From contig DAIRGS010000243.1 of assembly GCA_036794395.1 (NCBI GenBank), positions 1 through 10,835 on the forward strand: 10,835 nt of DNA, written 5' to 3'. Positions 1 to 7,144 of this stretch are shown piece by piece. The DNA comes from DASXMX01 sp036794395 (lineage in GTDB: Bacteria > Planctomycetota > Phycisphaerae > Tepidisphaerales > Tepidisphaeraceae). The notes under the pieces were generated by a model, which was not told the DNA's origin, made no database searches, and saw only the letters and a program-made list of their open reading frames with translations. Position numbers and translations under genes: made by a program. The stretch's first letter is position 1; every line of letters begins with the position of its first letter.

Positions 1-103
1 TCGCTGATGGTCAACTCCCTCGATCATGGGCTGGAAGCCCCATGTCACGAAGCGCGGAATCGCGCACAGTCATTTAGCGTCGTGAGCTTCCGCTTATGCG
101 TCA

Positions 104-1303
104 TCATTTTTCAGCCACGATCCGATACACCGGCCCATTGTTGTCAATCATGTATAACTCGCCATCGATGTCTTCGCCAAAGCTCGAGGGCTGGCTGGGG
201 TTCTTCAGGCCGCCCTTGCGCTCAGGGTCCTTCGGATTCACGATCATGCCGCTGACGGTGACTTTGCCACCTTCGTACTTAAGCCCATAGATTCGGCCCT
301 GAGAGTATTCGCCGAACACATACCAACCTGCTAGCGCCGGGATCTTCTTGCCGTGATACACGTAGCCCCCGGTGATGCTGGCGGCGGTCTTGTCGTGGTT
401 GTACTGGAAGATGGGGTCGATCGTTCGCGAGATGGGTTTCATGGGATCGTGTTCAACCGTGCCTTCGCGGGAACTCCAACCGTAGTTTCCGCCTTTCTGA
501 ACGATGTCCACTTCTTCCCATGTATCCTGGCCGACATCACCGACATATAGCAAACCTGTGGGCGCATCGAAGCTGAAACGCCAGGGGTTTCGCAAGCCAA
601 TGGCGTAGATTTCCGGCGCCCACGCGGGATTCGACTTGGACACGTACGGGTTATCTTTAGGGATGGCATAACCCTGCCTCGGCGTAACGTCGATGCGAAG
701 CATCTTGCCGAGCAGAACCTGGGGATTCTGCCCATTCTTGAGCGAATCGTGCTGGCCGCCGCCGTCACCCATACCAATATAAAGATAGCCATCGGGGCCA
801 AACTGAAGCTGCCCGCCCTTGTGATTAATGAATGGCTGGTTGATGGTCATCACCACGCGTTCGGTGGAGGGGTCGACCACTTTTGCAGCCGGATCGACGT
901 GGTACTCCGCGATCACCGTCTTCAAGACCGGGGAAATGACGGTGAAGTTCGCGTAGAAGTACCCGTTCTCCGCGAATTTCGGATGAAACGCGATGCTCAG
1001 CAGCCCGCATTCATAATCGAGCACGACTTTCTTGCTGATGTCGAGGTAGGGCGTTTCGACCAATGCGCCGTTTTCGTAAAGCCGAATCCGGCCCGGCTGC
1101 TCGAGGAAAAACATTCTCCCTGCCGGGTCGTGCACTGCGTACGTCGGCCGCTGAAGTTTGAACATCGGCTCAAGCCGGATCCGTGGCAGATCCGCGGGGG
1201 CAGTCTGCTGAGTCGTCACGTTTTGGGTCACCGTATCTGCCGGCAACGACGCGGGTAACAACATGATCCCCAGCGCAAGGCAGCTCAAAGCAACTCGATT
1301 CAT
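104..1303 (-). CDS. Secreted PQQ-dependent sugar dehydrogenase (GSDH family)
   Basis: Predicted exported six-bladed beta-propeller oxidoreductase of the glucose/sorbosone dehydrogenase family, which oxidises an aldose or related sugar with pyrroloquinoline quinone outside the cytoplasm. The 399-residue product has a signal peptide at 1-22 (MNR, hydrophobic core, SLPA then DT). The propeller follows from about residue 41. Family landmarks are visible: NHKGGQL at 160-166, where H161 matches the catalytic base His144 of Acinetobacter soluble glucose dehydrogenase; GMGDGGG at 177-183; GLRNPWRF at 236-243, where R238 matches the conserved PQQ-site Arg; GDVGQDTWEEVD at 255-266; and NYGWSSREG at 273-281. 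The length is normal for the family. The ATG is preceded by GAAGGGAA (1311-1318), a good ribosome-binding site. No PQQ synthesis genes are in the window and the substrate cannot be read from sequence. Some relatives are only annotated as PQQ-type by homology, so activity is inferred. Confidence 0.87.
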   Translation of the reverse strand: MNRVALSCLALGIMLLPASLPADTVTQNVTTQQTAPADLPRIRLEPMFKLQRPTYAVHDPAGRMFFLEQPGRIRLYENGALVETPYLDISKKVVLDYECGLLSIAFHPKFAENGYFYANFTVISPVLKTVIAEYHVDPAAKVVDPSTERVVMTINQPFINHKGGQLQFGPDGYLYIGMGDGGGQHDSLKNGQNPQVLLGKMLRIDVTPRQGYAIPKDNPYVSKSNPAWAPEIYAIGLRNPWRFSFDAPTGLLYVGDVGQDTWEEVDIVQKGGNYGWSSREGTVEHDPMKPISRTIDPIFQYNHDKTAASITGGYVYHGKKIPALAGWYVFGEYSQGRIYGLKYEGGKVTVSGMIVNPKDPERKGGLKNPSQPSSFGEDIDGELYMIDNNGPVYRIVAEK

Positions 1304-1516
1304 ATCCGTTTTCCCTTCGATGCGTTTCTGAAAGCGTGTCGAAGCATATTGTGTGAAGATTGAAACACCAGCGCCGAATATTTGTTGATGGCTGCCAAAT
1401 CAAACGGTGCAGTGGCATGTGAAAGCGAACGGTGCGCGGTCCATCGCGCACTCTCCGAGCCCGACCTGGTTCCTTGAGCCGTCACCTGCCTGGCGCAAGA
1501 AGGCCAGTCTCTGCCG
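1304..1516. other. Gene-free region upstream of the sugar dehydrogenase
   Basis: This is most of the 327-base gap between the dehydrogenase start and the tatA stop; the rest holds the tatA terminator. No credible coding region is seen on either strand. It should contain the dehydrogenase promoter, but I found no convincing -35/-10 pair. The one visible structure is a perfect 7-bp inverted repeat, GTGCGCG (1432-1438) and CGCGCAC (1445-1451), with a 6-base loop. It lacks a following T tract on either strand, so it is not an obvious terminator; an operator or leader hairpin is possible but unsupported. Confidence 0.4.
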
Positions 1517-1573
1517 AAAAAAGAAAGACCCTGCGTCATCGCGACCATCAAGGTCAAGACGACGCAGGGCCTT
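1517..1573 (-). terminator. Rho-independent terminator after tatA
   Basis: A perfect 9-bp stem, CCCTGCGTC (1529-1537) with GACGCAGGG (1561-1569), extends by three more pairs beyond one mismatch (1525-1573). Inside the loop is a second small stem, GACC (1543-1546) with GGTC (1552-1555). Read on the minus strand, the hairpin is followed at once by TTTCTTTTTT (1517-1526). It lies 57 bases beyond the tatA stop, in the right orientation to end the rluD-tatA transcript and insulate the downstream dehydrogenase gene. Confidence 0.85.
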
Positions 1574-1630
1574 CAAAATTCAGTATTCAGCCGAATCGTC
1601 AATCAATGCGATTGGCCAGGCAGAAGTCAA

Positions 1631-1936
1631 TTAGTGCGATTCGACGTGCTCGGCTTCAACCACTTCAGCCTGTTCGACTGGCTTGCCCGTATACGGGTCA
1701 AACTTATGGGCCGGAAGAACCTTGGTGGTTTGCTCGGCGATACGCTTTTCTTCCGCCGCGGAAGCGCGATTTGTAGCGGCTTCAACTTCTTCGTCGATGC
1801 CCTTCAAACCCTTCTTGAATTCGACGATTCCCTTGCCGAGGCTGCGACCCACCTCTGGCAGGCGTTTGCCAAACAGCAAAAGCCCAATAGCCGCAATCAC
1901 CAGCAACTCAGCCAAGGATGGCGCGTGAAGTCCCAT
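1631..1936 (-). CDS. tatA: Sec-independent (Tat) translocase subunit TatA/E
   Basis: Pore-forming component of the twin-arginine export system, which moves folded proteins across the inner membrane with TatC. The 101-residue product has the classic order: a short periplasmic N-terminus, one membrane helix at about 8-23 carrying a polar residue (E10), the FGKRLPE hinge at 22-28, and an amphipathic helix at about 28-46 with the family pattern G-R-S-L-G-K-G-I-x-E-F-K-K. The rest (47-101) is a charged, probably disordered tail containing an unusual KFDPYTGKP stretch at 78-86 and an acidic, His-containing end. The ATG is preceded by GAGAGG (1945-1950), 8 bases away. It starts 55 bases after the rluD stop, so co-transcription is likely. 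No tatC or tatB is in the window. TatA is favoured over TatB because the tail is short and the hinge region is TatA-like. Confidence 0.93.
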   Translation of the reverse strand: MGLHAPSLAELLVIAAIGLLLFGKRLPEVGRSLGKGIVEFKKGLKGIDEEVEAATNRASAAEEKRIAEQTTKVLPAHKFDPYTGKPVEQAEVVEAEHVESH

Positions 1937-1991
1937 CGGATAATCCTCTCTATGACATCACCCGGAAAAACCTTTGCCGGGCACCTTCTGA

Positions 1992-3095
1992 TTATACGCT
2001 ATTAGTGACGCCGGGTGAACTTGTTGCCGTTCTCAAAATATCCAGTAGCTTCAAGATGTCCGGCGGCAGGGGGGCGCCCAGCGTCATCGTTTCCAGCGTC
2101 CCCGGATGAACAAATCGAATCTCAAATGCATGCAGCGCCTGGCGCTCGATTTTAAAGTCGCCATGGGCAAAAACACGCCCTCCGTACATCGTATCCCCCA
2201 CAATGGGGTACCCAATGGTCGCCAAATGCACGCGTAACTGGTGCGTCCGACCGGTTTTGGGGGTCAATTTCACCAGGCTGAACCGATCCGGCGGCCTCCG
2301 TTTATTCCGATCAGCGGCAAAGCTCCCCGTTTCAAGCGTCGCCGCAGCCGGCATTTCAAACGTTTCCAGCACCTGATACAGCGTAACCGCGGGCTTACCG
2401 CCGTTCTCAACCTTACGAACCGCCTGTCTTTCCCGAACGTAGCGATCCTTACCGATAGGCAGGTCGATCACATCGCTGAGCAGCTTCGGCACACCGTGCA
2501 CTACGGCCATATACGTCTTCTGGATGGTCCGGTTCTCAAATTGACGGGCCACTCGCCAATGTGCCTCGTCGCTCTTTGCAACGAGCATCATGCCTGTTGT
2601 ATTGCGATCGAGGCGATGCAGAATGCCCGGCCGCCAGTTCCCGTTGAGCGTGCTCCACTTCTGGCCGTAATAAACCAGCGCATTTACAAGCGTTCCGGTC
2701 CATTTACCGCGGGCCGGGTGCACCATCAGATCGGCCTGTTTATTCAGGGCCATCAGGTGCTCGTCCTCGTAAATCACCTCCAGGGGGATCGGCTCGGGAA
2801 TGATCTCATTCACCGGCTCAGGAGGGGCGACCATCTCAATTCGGTCCCCGTTTTTCGGGTGGTAGCTCGCCTTGGTCTTGTGCCCGTTGACCTTCACCAG
2901 CTCTTCATCGATCAATCGCTGCACGTTGTTGCGCGAGAGATACGAAACGCGGTCAGCCAGATATTGATCGATCCGCCGCGTCAGGTTCTTTGAGATTTTG
3001 AAATGGTAATGCTCGACGTCGTTTTCAACGGCGACTTCGACCGAACTTTCCGAATCGTCGGCCAGCAGCGGAGGCTTTTCAGAATCGATGGACAC
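1992..3095 (-). CDS. rluD: RluA/RluD-family 23S rRNA pseudouridine synthase
   Basis: Cytoplasmic enzyme that isomerises specific uridines in RNA to pseudouridine, most likely in 23S rRNA. Of 367 residues, about 36-90 form an S4 RNA-binding domain (L-T-R-R-I-D-Q-Y-L then a VKVNG turn at 67-71). The catalytic domain follows, with HRLDRNTTG at 160-168, D163 being the catalytic aspartate, and GRTHQLRVHLATIGYPIVGD at 282-301. About 20 extra residues, 248-270, sit between two core strands just before that second motif, longer than in E. coli RluD. The start is GTG: a TAA stop lies three codons upstream and there is no in-frame ATG before the S4 domain. No clear ribosome-binding site precedes it. 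The exact target within the RluA/C/D group cannot be fixed from sequence, so the symbol is a best guess. Confidence 0.88.
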   Translation of the reverse strand: MSIDSEKPPLLADDSESSVEVAVENDVEHYHFKISKNLTRRIDQYLADRVSYLSRNNVQRLIDEELVKVNGHKTKASYHPKNGDRIEMVAPPEPVNEIIPEPIPLEVIYEDEHLMALNKQADLMVHPARGKWTGTLVNALVYYGQKWSTLNGNWRPGILHRLDRNTTGMMLVAKSDEAHWRVARQFENRTIQKTYMAVVHGVPKLLSDVIDLPIGKDRYVRERQAVRKVENGGKPAVTLYQVLETFEMPAAATLETGSFAADRNKRRPPDRFSLVKLTPKTGRTHQLRVHLATIGYPIVGDTMYGGRVFAHGDFKIERQALHAFEIRFVHPGTLETMTLGAPLPPDILKLLDILRTATSSPGVTNSV

Positions 3096-3171
3096 GTTGT
3101 CTTAGAGTATATGCGGACATCAGTGCAGCCAGGTAGGGGGGGCCGCGGTAGAATAAAGTCTGAGTGTGCTT
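3096..3171. promoter_or_regulatory. Divergent promoter region, rluD / secreted protein
   Basis: This 76-base spacer separates two divergent genes. A minus-strand TATACT (3106-3111) and a plus-strand TAGAAT (3149-3154) are reasonable -10 elements; neither has a recognisable -35 at 16-18 bases. If used, transcripts would begin only about 5-11 bases before each start codon. Neither start has a Shine-Dalgarno site, which would fit nearly leaderless mRNAs. This is pattern reading only. Confidence 0.3.
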
Positions 3172-4128
3172 ATGACGCGTTCGATCAACCTTCTCATAGC
3201 GATATCTGTTCTACTGAGCGCCGTGTCCCACCGCGCCAACGCGGCTCCGCCCGGGTCGCTTTTCAAGGAACGCGTCCTCCCGATGAAAATCGCCGATGGC
3301 GATCCGGACGATCCTGGCCGGGTCTTTTCAGTTCCAGTCACCTGCAATGAGTTCGCCGCGGATTTTGGCCTCGGCTGTTTCGGCACGACGCGAGTGAGCG
3401 CCAGTTTTGCCAGGCGTTGCCATTTGATCATCGAACCCGATCCCGTCCTGGATCGCACGCGCGATCCAGATAACAAGCCCATGTTCGATGGCGCTGCTCT
3501 GGCAACCATCGAAATCGGCGGGCAGGAAAGGGAAATCCGAATCTCGGTCATGAAGGATCAATACTGCCAGAAGCCCGAACATGAAGGGCTTCTGGGATTC
3601 GATGCGATAAAAGATTTTCAGTGGGAGATCGATCCGGTCAAGCAGACCTTCACCATGCGGCCGGCCACGACGGTCCCCGCCAAAAAGCCTCTGTATATTC
3701 TCCCGCTGCATGTCGGCGAGGATGGGTATTACCTGAAGGTGCGCATTCGCAACGTCACTCAGGACCTCGCATTGATGCCGGGATCCAGCTTTGTTCAGGC
3801 CGGCCTCTCGCTTCAGCGGGCGTGGGATCTCAACTCGGGGGAAAAGGTAAAGGTTGACGAGAAGCGCTTCGGCGAGGTCCGCACAACGTGGTTGAATGGC
3901 AACGACGTGGTCGAACTTGCGAAAAACCTGCGCGAAACCAATTTGCCAGTCGCGCTCATGGGAGACCCCAAAAAGCCGAAAATCGTCAATATGGTCGATA
4001 GCGGGCTGGGACAGTGCGTGCTGAATCGATTCGTCTATTGCGTCGAACCCCGTCGCCAGCAGTTTCGAATCATGTCGCAGACGCCAACGACAATGCCAGC
4101 CCCGACCACGGCGCCGACAAATCATTAA
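3172..4128 (+). CDS. Secreted protein, doubled retropepsin-like fold lacking catalytic Asp
   Basis: The only plus-strand gene. The 318-residue product has a signal peptide (1-24, ending A-N-A). The remainder looks like two copies of a retropepsin-type aspartic protease fold. Copy 1 (about 52-162) has a stretch G66-L67-G68 followed by CFGTTRV, which lines up without gaps with the DTGASGTTV motif of active family members, and ends with GLLGFDAIKDF (139-149), the usual late-domain signature. Copy 2 (about 176-300) has M202-P203-G204-SS in the DTG position and a weaker late signature near 277-290. Both catalytic Asp residues are thus apparently absent, so a binding or structural role is more likely than proteolysis. 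The tail (303-318) is rich in Pro and Thr. Four cysteines in copy 1 and two near the end may form disulfides. ATG 3172 is preferred over GTG 3166; neither has a ribosome-binding site. It ends 11 bases from the convergent regulator gene. The fold assignment is my inference. Confidence 0.8.
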   Translation: MTRSINLLIAISVLLSAVSHRANAAPPGSLFKERVLPMKIADGDPDDPGRVFSVPVTCNEFAADFGLGCFGTTRVSASFARRCHLIIEPDPVLDRTRDPDNKPMFDGAALATIEIGGQEREIRISVMKDQYCQKPEHEGLLGFDAIKDFQWEIDPVKQTFTMRPATTVPAKKPLYILPLHVGEDGYYLKVRIRNVTQDLALMPGSSFVQAGLSLQRAWDLNSGEKVKVDEKRFGEVRTTWLNGNDVVELAKNLRETNLPVALMGDPKKPKIVNMVDSGLGQCVLNRFVYCVEPRRQQFRIMSQTPTTMPAPTTAPTNH

Positions 4129-4139
4129 CCGGCCACAGT

Positions 4140-5186
4140 CTATTGCACGATATGCGATTCAAGCGTTGAACCCCGAAGCTCGGGGATTGCCATTGGCACT
4201 GGAGCAAGCGTCGATCGATCGATCCACTTGCCCGCCAGCCAAAGCGACACGGGCCGAAGTGGAACATCCTTCAACAGCCCGGCCACGGCATCAGTGATTT
4301 GATCGCACTCGACAAAGTATCCGCTGCATTCCAACGACGAACACGCGCAGCCTACTGCTGTCAGCGAGACGTCTTGAGGAACCCGCACGCCGCGCGTTTT
4401 CAGCGTGGCCCGGGTAAATGAAGCGGCTCGCGCGGACCCGCAGACCATTGCGGTGACGCCTTCCTTAGCCAGCGTCGCGGCCTCCCGAGGCTCGGCCGAT
4501 TCAATCAACACATCAGACCCATGCCGAGCGGCCGCTGACCGGAGCGCACGCGAGATGCGGCTGTCACCCAGTGGCTCGATTGCTCCAAGACGTCGATGAC
4601 CTGCCAAAATCAAATCACGGCAAAGGCGAGTGGCGCCTAACGTCGTGTCAATCATCACCGCATTCAGCGAATAAGCCGAGGGCTCTCGATTCACCGCGAT
4701 TACCGGCATGTTTCTCACGAGAAGATTGCGCACCAATGTATCGGGTGTCGAGATGCACAGATCGATCACAGCCGTGAATTGATTCAAAAAACTCGGTCGA
4801 ACCGCTTCCAGCGAGGGGATGGTTTCCAGTTCAGGACAAGCCCGCTTCAGACCATCGACAATGCAGGAGTCGATTTCGGCCGGCTCGACCAGCACGAGCC
4901 AACGGCCAATCGTTGCTGCCGGCACCGGTGCACTGCCTTTAACGTAGGTCCCCCGACCGATGCTCCGATCCAGAATCCCCTCAGCCGCGAGATCGGTCAG
5001 GGCCTTGCTCAAGGTCTTGGCATTCACGTGAAAACGACGGGCGAGTGTGCGCTCGCCCGGGAGCTTGCCAGTGAGTTCCCCGGATTCAACGGCTTCCCGG
5101 ATCTTCTCGCGGAGCCGCTGAAACTTGTAGCTCATCCCGGATTGCCGCGATTGCGGCTTGTCTTGTTGTACTGCCGATGCGTTCAT
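4140..5186 (-). CDS. GntR-type transcriptional regulator with LacI-like sensor domain
   Basis: DNA-binding regulator of 348 residues. A GntR winged helix occupies about 18-83: a first helix from Y20, LPGERTLARRFHVNAKTLSKAL at 42-63 as the helix-turn-helix region, and the wing around GRGTYVKG at 77-84. A degenerate LacI/GalR periplasmic-binding-type domain follows from about 93 to 330; recognisable pieces are VNREPSAYSLNAVMID near 165-180, AGHRRLGAIEP near 195-205 and VRVPQDVSLTAVG near 267-279. Such hybrids usually respond to sugars or related small molecules, but the ligand is unknown. The chosen start is an ATG preceded five bases away by GGGGA; an upstream in-frame GTG (5256-5258) would add 24 residues of unremarkable sequence, and a downstream ATG (5133-5135) would still keep the helix-turn-helix. 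A palindrome and promoter-like elements upstream suggest self-regulation. It appears monocistronic. Confidence 0.88.
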   Translation of the reverse strand: MNASAVQQDKPQSRQSGMSYKFQRLREKIREAVESGELTGKLPGERTLARRFHVNAKTLSKALTDLAAEGILDRSIGRGTYVKGSAPVPAATIGRWLVLVEPAEIDSCIVDGLKRACPELETIPSLEAVRPSFLNQFTAVIDLCISTPDTLVRNLLVRNMPVIAVNREPSAYSLNAVMIDTTLGATRLCRDLILAGHRRLGAIEPLGDSRISRALRSAAARHGSDVLIESAEPREAATLAKEGVTAMVCGSARAASFTRATLKTRGVRVPQDVSLTAVGCACSSLECSGYFVECDQITDAVAGLLKDVPLRPVSLWLAGKWIDRSTLAPVPMAIPELRGSTLESHIVQ

Positions 5187-5299
5187 TACCGTCCCCAGTT
5201 GCGCCGTAGTTACCCTGGTGTACGTCCCAATCCGTATCAACCCTATCGTCGAAAGCACGTTAGTCCAGCTTCCGAGGGGGTCTCCATTAGATCGGTACC

Positions 5300-5327
5300 A
5301 AATAACATGTGACGATCAAATTTCCAA
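5300..5327 (-). promoter_or_regulatory. Possible promoter of the GntR-type regulator
   Basis: On the minus strand, TTGGAA (5322-5327) and TTATTT (5300-5305) are spaced 16 bases apart and would give a transcript starting near 5293, about 107 bases ahead of the preferred ATG. The -10 match is modest. The -35 abuts and slightly overlaps the palindrome at 5326-5343, the geometry expected if a protein bound there blocks polymerase. Confidence 0.35.
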
Positions 5328-5343
5328 GTGATCTAGATCACTT
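5326..5343. promoter_or_regulatory. Perfect 18-bp palindrome, probable operator
   Basis: AAGTGATCTAGATCACTT is identical to its own reverse complement over all 18 bases. It lies 139 bases upstream of the regulator's preferred ATG and overlaps its candidate -35. An uninterrupted two-fold symmetric site next to a dimeric GntR/LacI-type gene is typical of an autoregulatory operator. No T tract follows on either strand, which argues against a terminator. Binding by this particular regulator is inferred from position and symmetry. Confidence 0.6.
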
Positions 5344-5386
5344 TGTCGCAATTTCTTGCATTTCCACCCTGCCGATAACCTTGAAC

Positions 5387-5430
5387 AAAAATGTCGGAGA
5401 AAACCAGCCTTAAACCGGTCTTCTCCGACA
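5387..5430 (-). terminator. Rho-independent terminator after the BRCT-like membrane protein gene
   Basis: A perfect 10-bp stem, TGTCGGAGAA (5392-5401) with TTCTCCGACA (5421-5430), is followed on the minus strand by TTTTT (5387-5391). A mismatch and three more pairs continue the stem inward, leaving an 11-base loop. It begins 27 bases past the stop codon at 5458, correctly placed to end that transcript before the regulator's promoter. Confidence 0.85.
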
Positions 5431-5457
5431 CTTTTCAACTACTTGAACAGGAAAGAC

Positions 5458-6918
5458 TTATCGCTTGGCCTGGTCGAAGTAACCGATAAAGTACAGGAAG
5501 CGGTTTTGGTTCATGATCGGGACGCTCAATTGCGTCGCCGAGAGGACTTGCGCCTGATACTTCGCCAGATCTGCACGATACTTCGCCTGGCGAAGCTGAT
5601 CATTGGGGTTGTTCGGATCGATTCCGGATGGAGCAACCGGCTCGGCACCCATGACCACGAAGTCGGTGTCCACATCAATGTGGTCTTGGATCTTCCCACC
5701 CCATTGAGTGATCAATCGCTTGACGATTTCGGCATCATTTGGATTGGCGCCGCCCGAGCTGCTCAAATCAAACCCGCCGTACACGAAAAAGTTGTATTTC
5801 GTATTCGGGTCGAACACGAGATTCGCAATATGGTCTCCGATCACGATCTGCTGGCCCGGCTGGATCTTGGTGATCTGGCACTCGCTGGTATTGGGACCCA
5901 CCGCGACAACTTCCAAAGAAGCCTTTCCGATTGGCATATTCGTATCGGCCAACCCATCGCCCAAGGCAGGAATCCCACGGCCCTTGTCATAAACCTCAAA
6001 CGTCAGACCCAGCGTGACCGATTGACGCGACCCGATATTGATGAAGCAACGGTTGTTGTCCGAAATCGTGATGATCGCGCCGTCCGGCTGCTGAATAACG
6101 GCTTCGCCCGGAACGGTGCGCACCTGGTGCAGCTTGCCCTTCAGACCCGTCACCATTGTCTCGCTGGCCTTAAACTTGGCATTGATATTGGAAAGGTCGG
6201 TCGTCAACTTTGCGTTCGTGTCCTGAAGCTCTTTGATCTTCGAAGCACCCGTCTGGGTGACGGAAGTCATTCCGCTCGCGATGCCAGCCTGCACCTCGGC
6301 AACCTTCTGTTCGGAGGCCGCGACCTTGGCCGCCGCTTCAGCAATCTGCTTGTCCTTATCGTCCAACTGTGCCTTCTGCGCCGCGAGCTGGTCCGTCTGG
6401 CTCTTCCGGGCCGCGACCAACTGGTCATCGCTCGCCTTCTTGTCCTGGGCGACCTGCGCCAACTGCGTGGTCAATGCATTGATCACTTCGCTCATGCTCG
6501 CATTGGCCGGGAACGTGAAGCTGATCACCTTCTGGCTGTTCATTTCCTCGATCTTTTTCGCGGCTGTTGCAAGCGTGCTCTTGGCCTGATTTACGGCGGC
6601 GTCCGGAGCCGAGTTGCCGCCCAGCATCTTTGCCAACTGCTCGGATTGCGCCATCGAAATTTCCAGGGCCGAGTTCAATCCGGGAAACAGACTTTGCAAT
6701 TGCTTGAGCTTTACGATCTTCGGATCTCCCGGTGCGCCATCGGGGTACATTTCCCGGTTGGTCACCTTGAGCGACGCAAGGTCCTTCTCGCTCTTGCTCG
6801 CGGCCGTCGAAAAGTACACCGCGATGACGATCATGATCACCGCGATCGTTACCGATGCGATGACTGTCGTAATCAATCCTGAGCGGGAACTTTGCGTTGA
6901 GCTGACGACGGTGGGCAT
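5458..6918 (-). CDS. Membrane-anchored coiled-coil protein with C-terminal BRCT-like domain
   Basis: A 486-residue protein of unknown function. One N-terminal membrane helix (about 14-37) anchors it, probably with the bulk outside the cytoplasm. Residues 40-150 are mixed helix. About 148-265 is a long Ala/Gln/Lys/Asp-rich coiled coil. Residues 270-370 are a beta-rich segment (QPDGAIITI at 277-285, INIGSRQSVTLGLTFEVYD at 293-311, GDHIANLVFD at 361-370). The end, about 374-480, resembles a BRCT-type fold: YNFFVYGGFDL at 375-385, a helix, then QWGGKI at 405-410 with the near-invariant WGG, VDTDFVVMG at 416-424, a 35-residue helical insert, and a final helix ending NRFLYFIGY. The ATG is strongly supported by GGAGGT (6923-6928), five bases off; the longer in-frame extension to 7062 lacks such support. 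I recall comparable uncharacterised planctomycete proteins, but the BRCT call rests on motif resemblance only. It is flanked by a promoter and a terminator, so is probably monocistronic. Confidence 0.85.
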   Translation of the reverse strand: MPTVVSSTQSSRSGLITTVIASVTIAVIMIVIAVYFSTAASKSEKDLASLKVTNREMYPDGAPGDPKIVKLKQLQSLFPGLNSALEISMAQSEQLAKMLGGNSAPDAAVNQAKSTLATAAKKIEEMNSQKVISFTFPANASMSEVINALTTQLAQVAQDKKASDDQLVAARKSQTDQLAAQKAQLDDKDKQIAEAAAKVAASEQKVAEVQAGIASGMTSVTQTGASKIKELQDTNAKLTTDLSNINAKFKASETMVTGLKGKLHQVRTVPGEAVIQQPDGAIITISDNNRCFINIGSRQSVTLGLTFEVYDKGRGIPALGDGLADTNMPIGKASLEVVAVGPNTSECQITKIQPGQQIVIGDHIANLVFDPNTKYNFFVYGGFDLSSSGGANPNDAEIVKRLITQWGGKIQDHIDVDTDFVVMGAEPVAPSGIDPNNPNDQLRQAKYRADLAKYQAQVLSATQLSVPIMNQNRFLYFIGYFDQAKR

Positions 6919-7085
6919 ACAGACCTCCAATGGTGCTGAGGCGACTGGCCCTTGCGGACGGACGTGCAGTCCGGTTGGTATCGCGAGGACGCTGGTGAGA
7001 ACTCTTCGGCGAATCGGCCCATGGAGCCGGCCTGCGGGGCCCGCCATGACCACCAGGCTCAATTTCCGCCTTCGATGCGCCGACT

Positions 7086-7115
7086 ACTTTACAAACGCAG
7101 ACGCGGAAACGTCAA
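7086..7115 (-). promoter_or_regulatory. Probable promoter of the BRCT-like membrane protein gene
   Basis: TTGACG (7110-7115) and TAAAGT (7086-7091) on the minus strand are separated by 18 bases, a fair sigma-70-type pair. Transcription would start near 7079, giving a leader of about 160 bases before the ATG at 6918. That leader holds a small stem, CGGAC (6959-6963) with GTCCG (6969-6973), but no recognised riboswitch. Confidence 0.5.
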
Positions 7116-7144
7116 GAAAAAGGGGGGTTGTGAGCAATGACGAC

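Noticed and set aside
25..44. Hairpin CATGGG/CCCATG beyond the sugar dehydrogenase stop
   Set aside because: It is placed where a terminator could be, but no T tract follows on the minus strand and the stem is short with a bulge. The first 103 bases hold nothing else I can support.
1961..1981. CCCGG/CCGGG repeat between rluD and tatA
   Set aside because: A 5-bp stem with an 11-base loop and no T tract on the minus strand beyond it; not enough to call an attenuator or terminator.
2241..2993. 250-codon plus-strand open frame inside rluD
   Set aside because: It is antisense to a well-supported pseudouridine synthase with S4 and catalytic motifs; the translation has no domain-like pattern.
5356..6882. 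508-codon open frame on the plus strand across the BRCT-like gene
   Set aside because: It lies wholly opposite a gene with a strong ribosome-binding site, membrane helix, coiled coil and recognisable fold. The plus-strand translation is Arg/Leu/His-rich with no domain, and its length follows from the GC-biased codons of the real gene.
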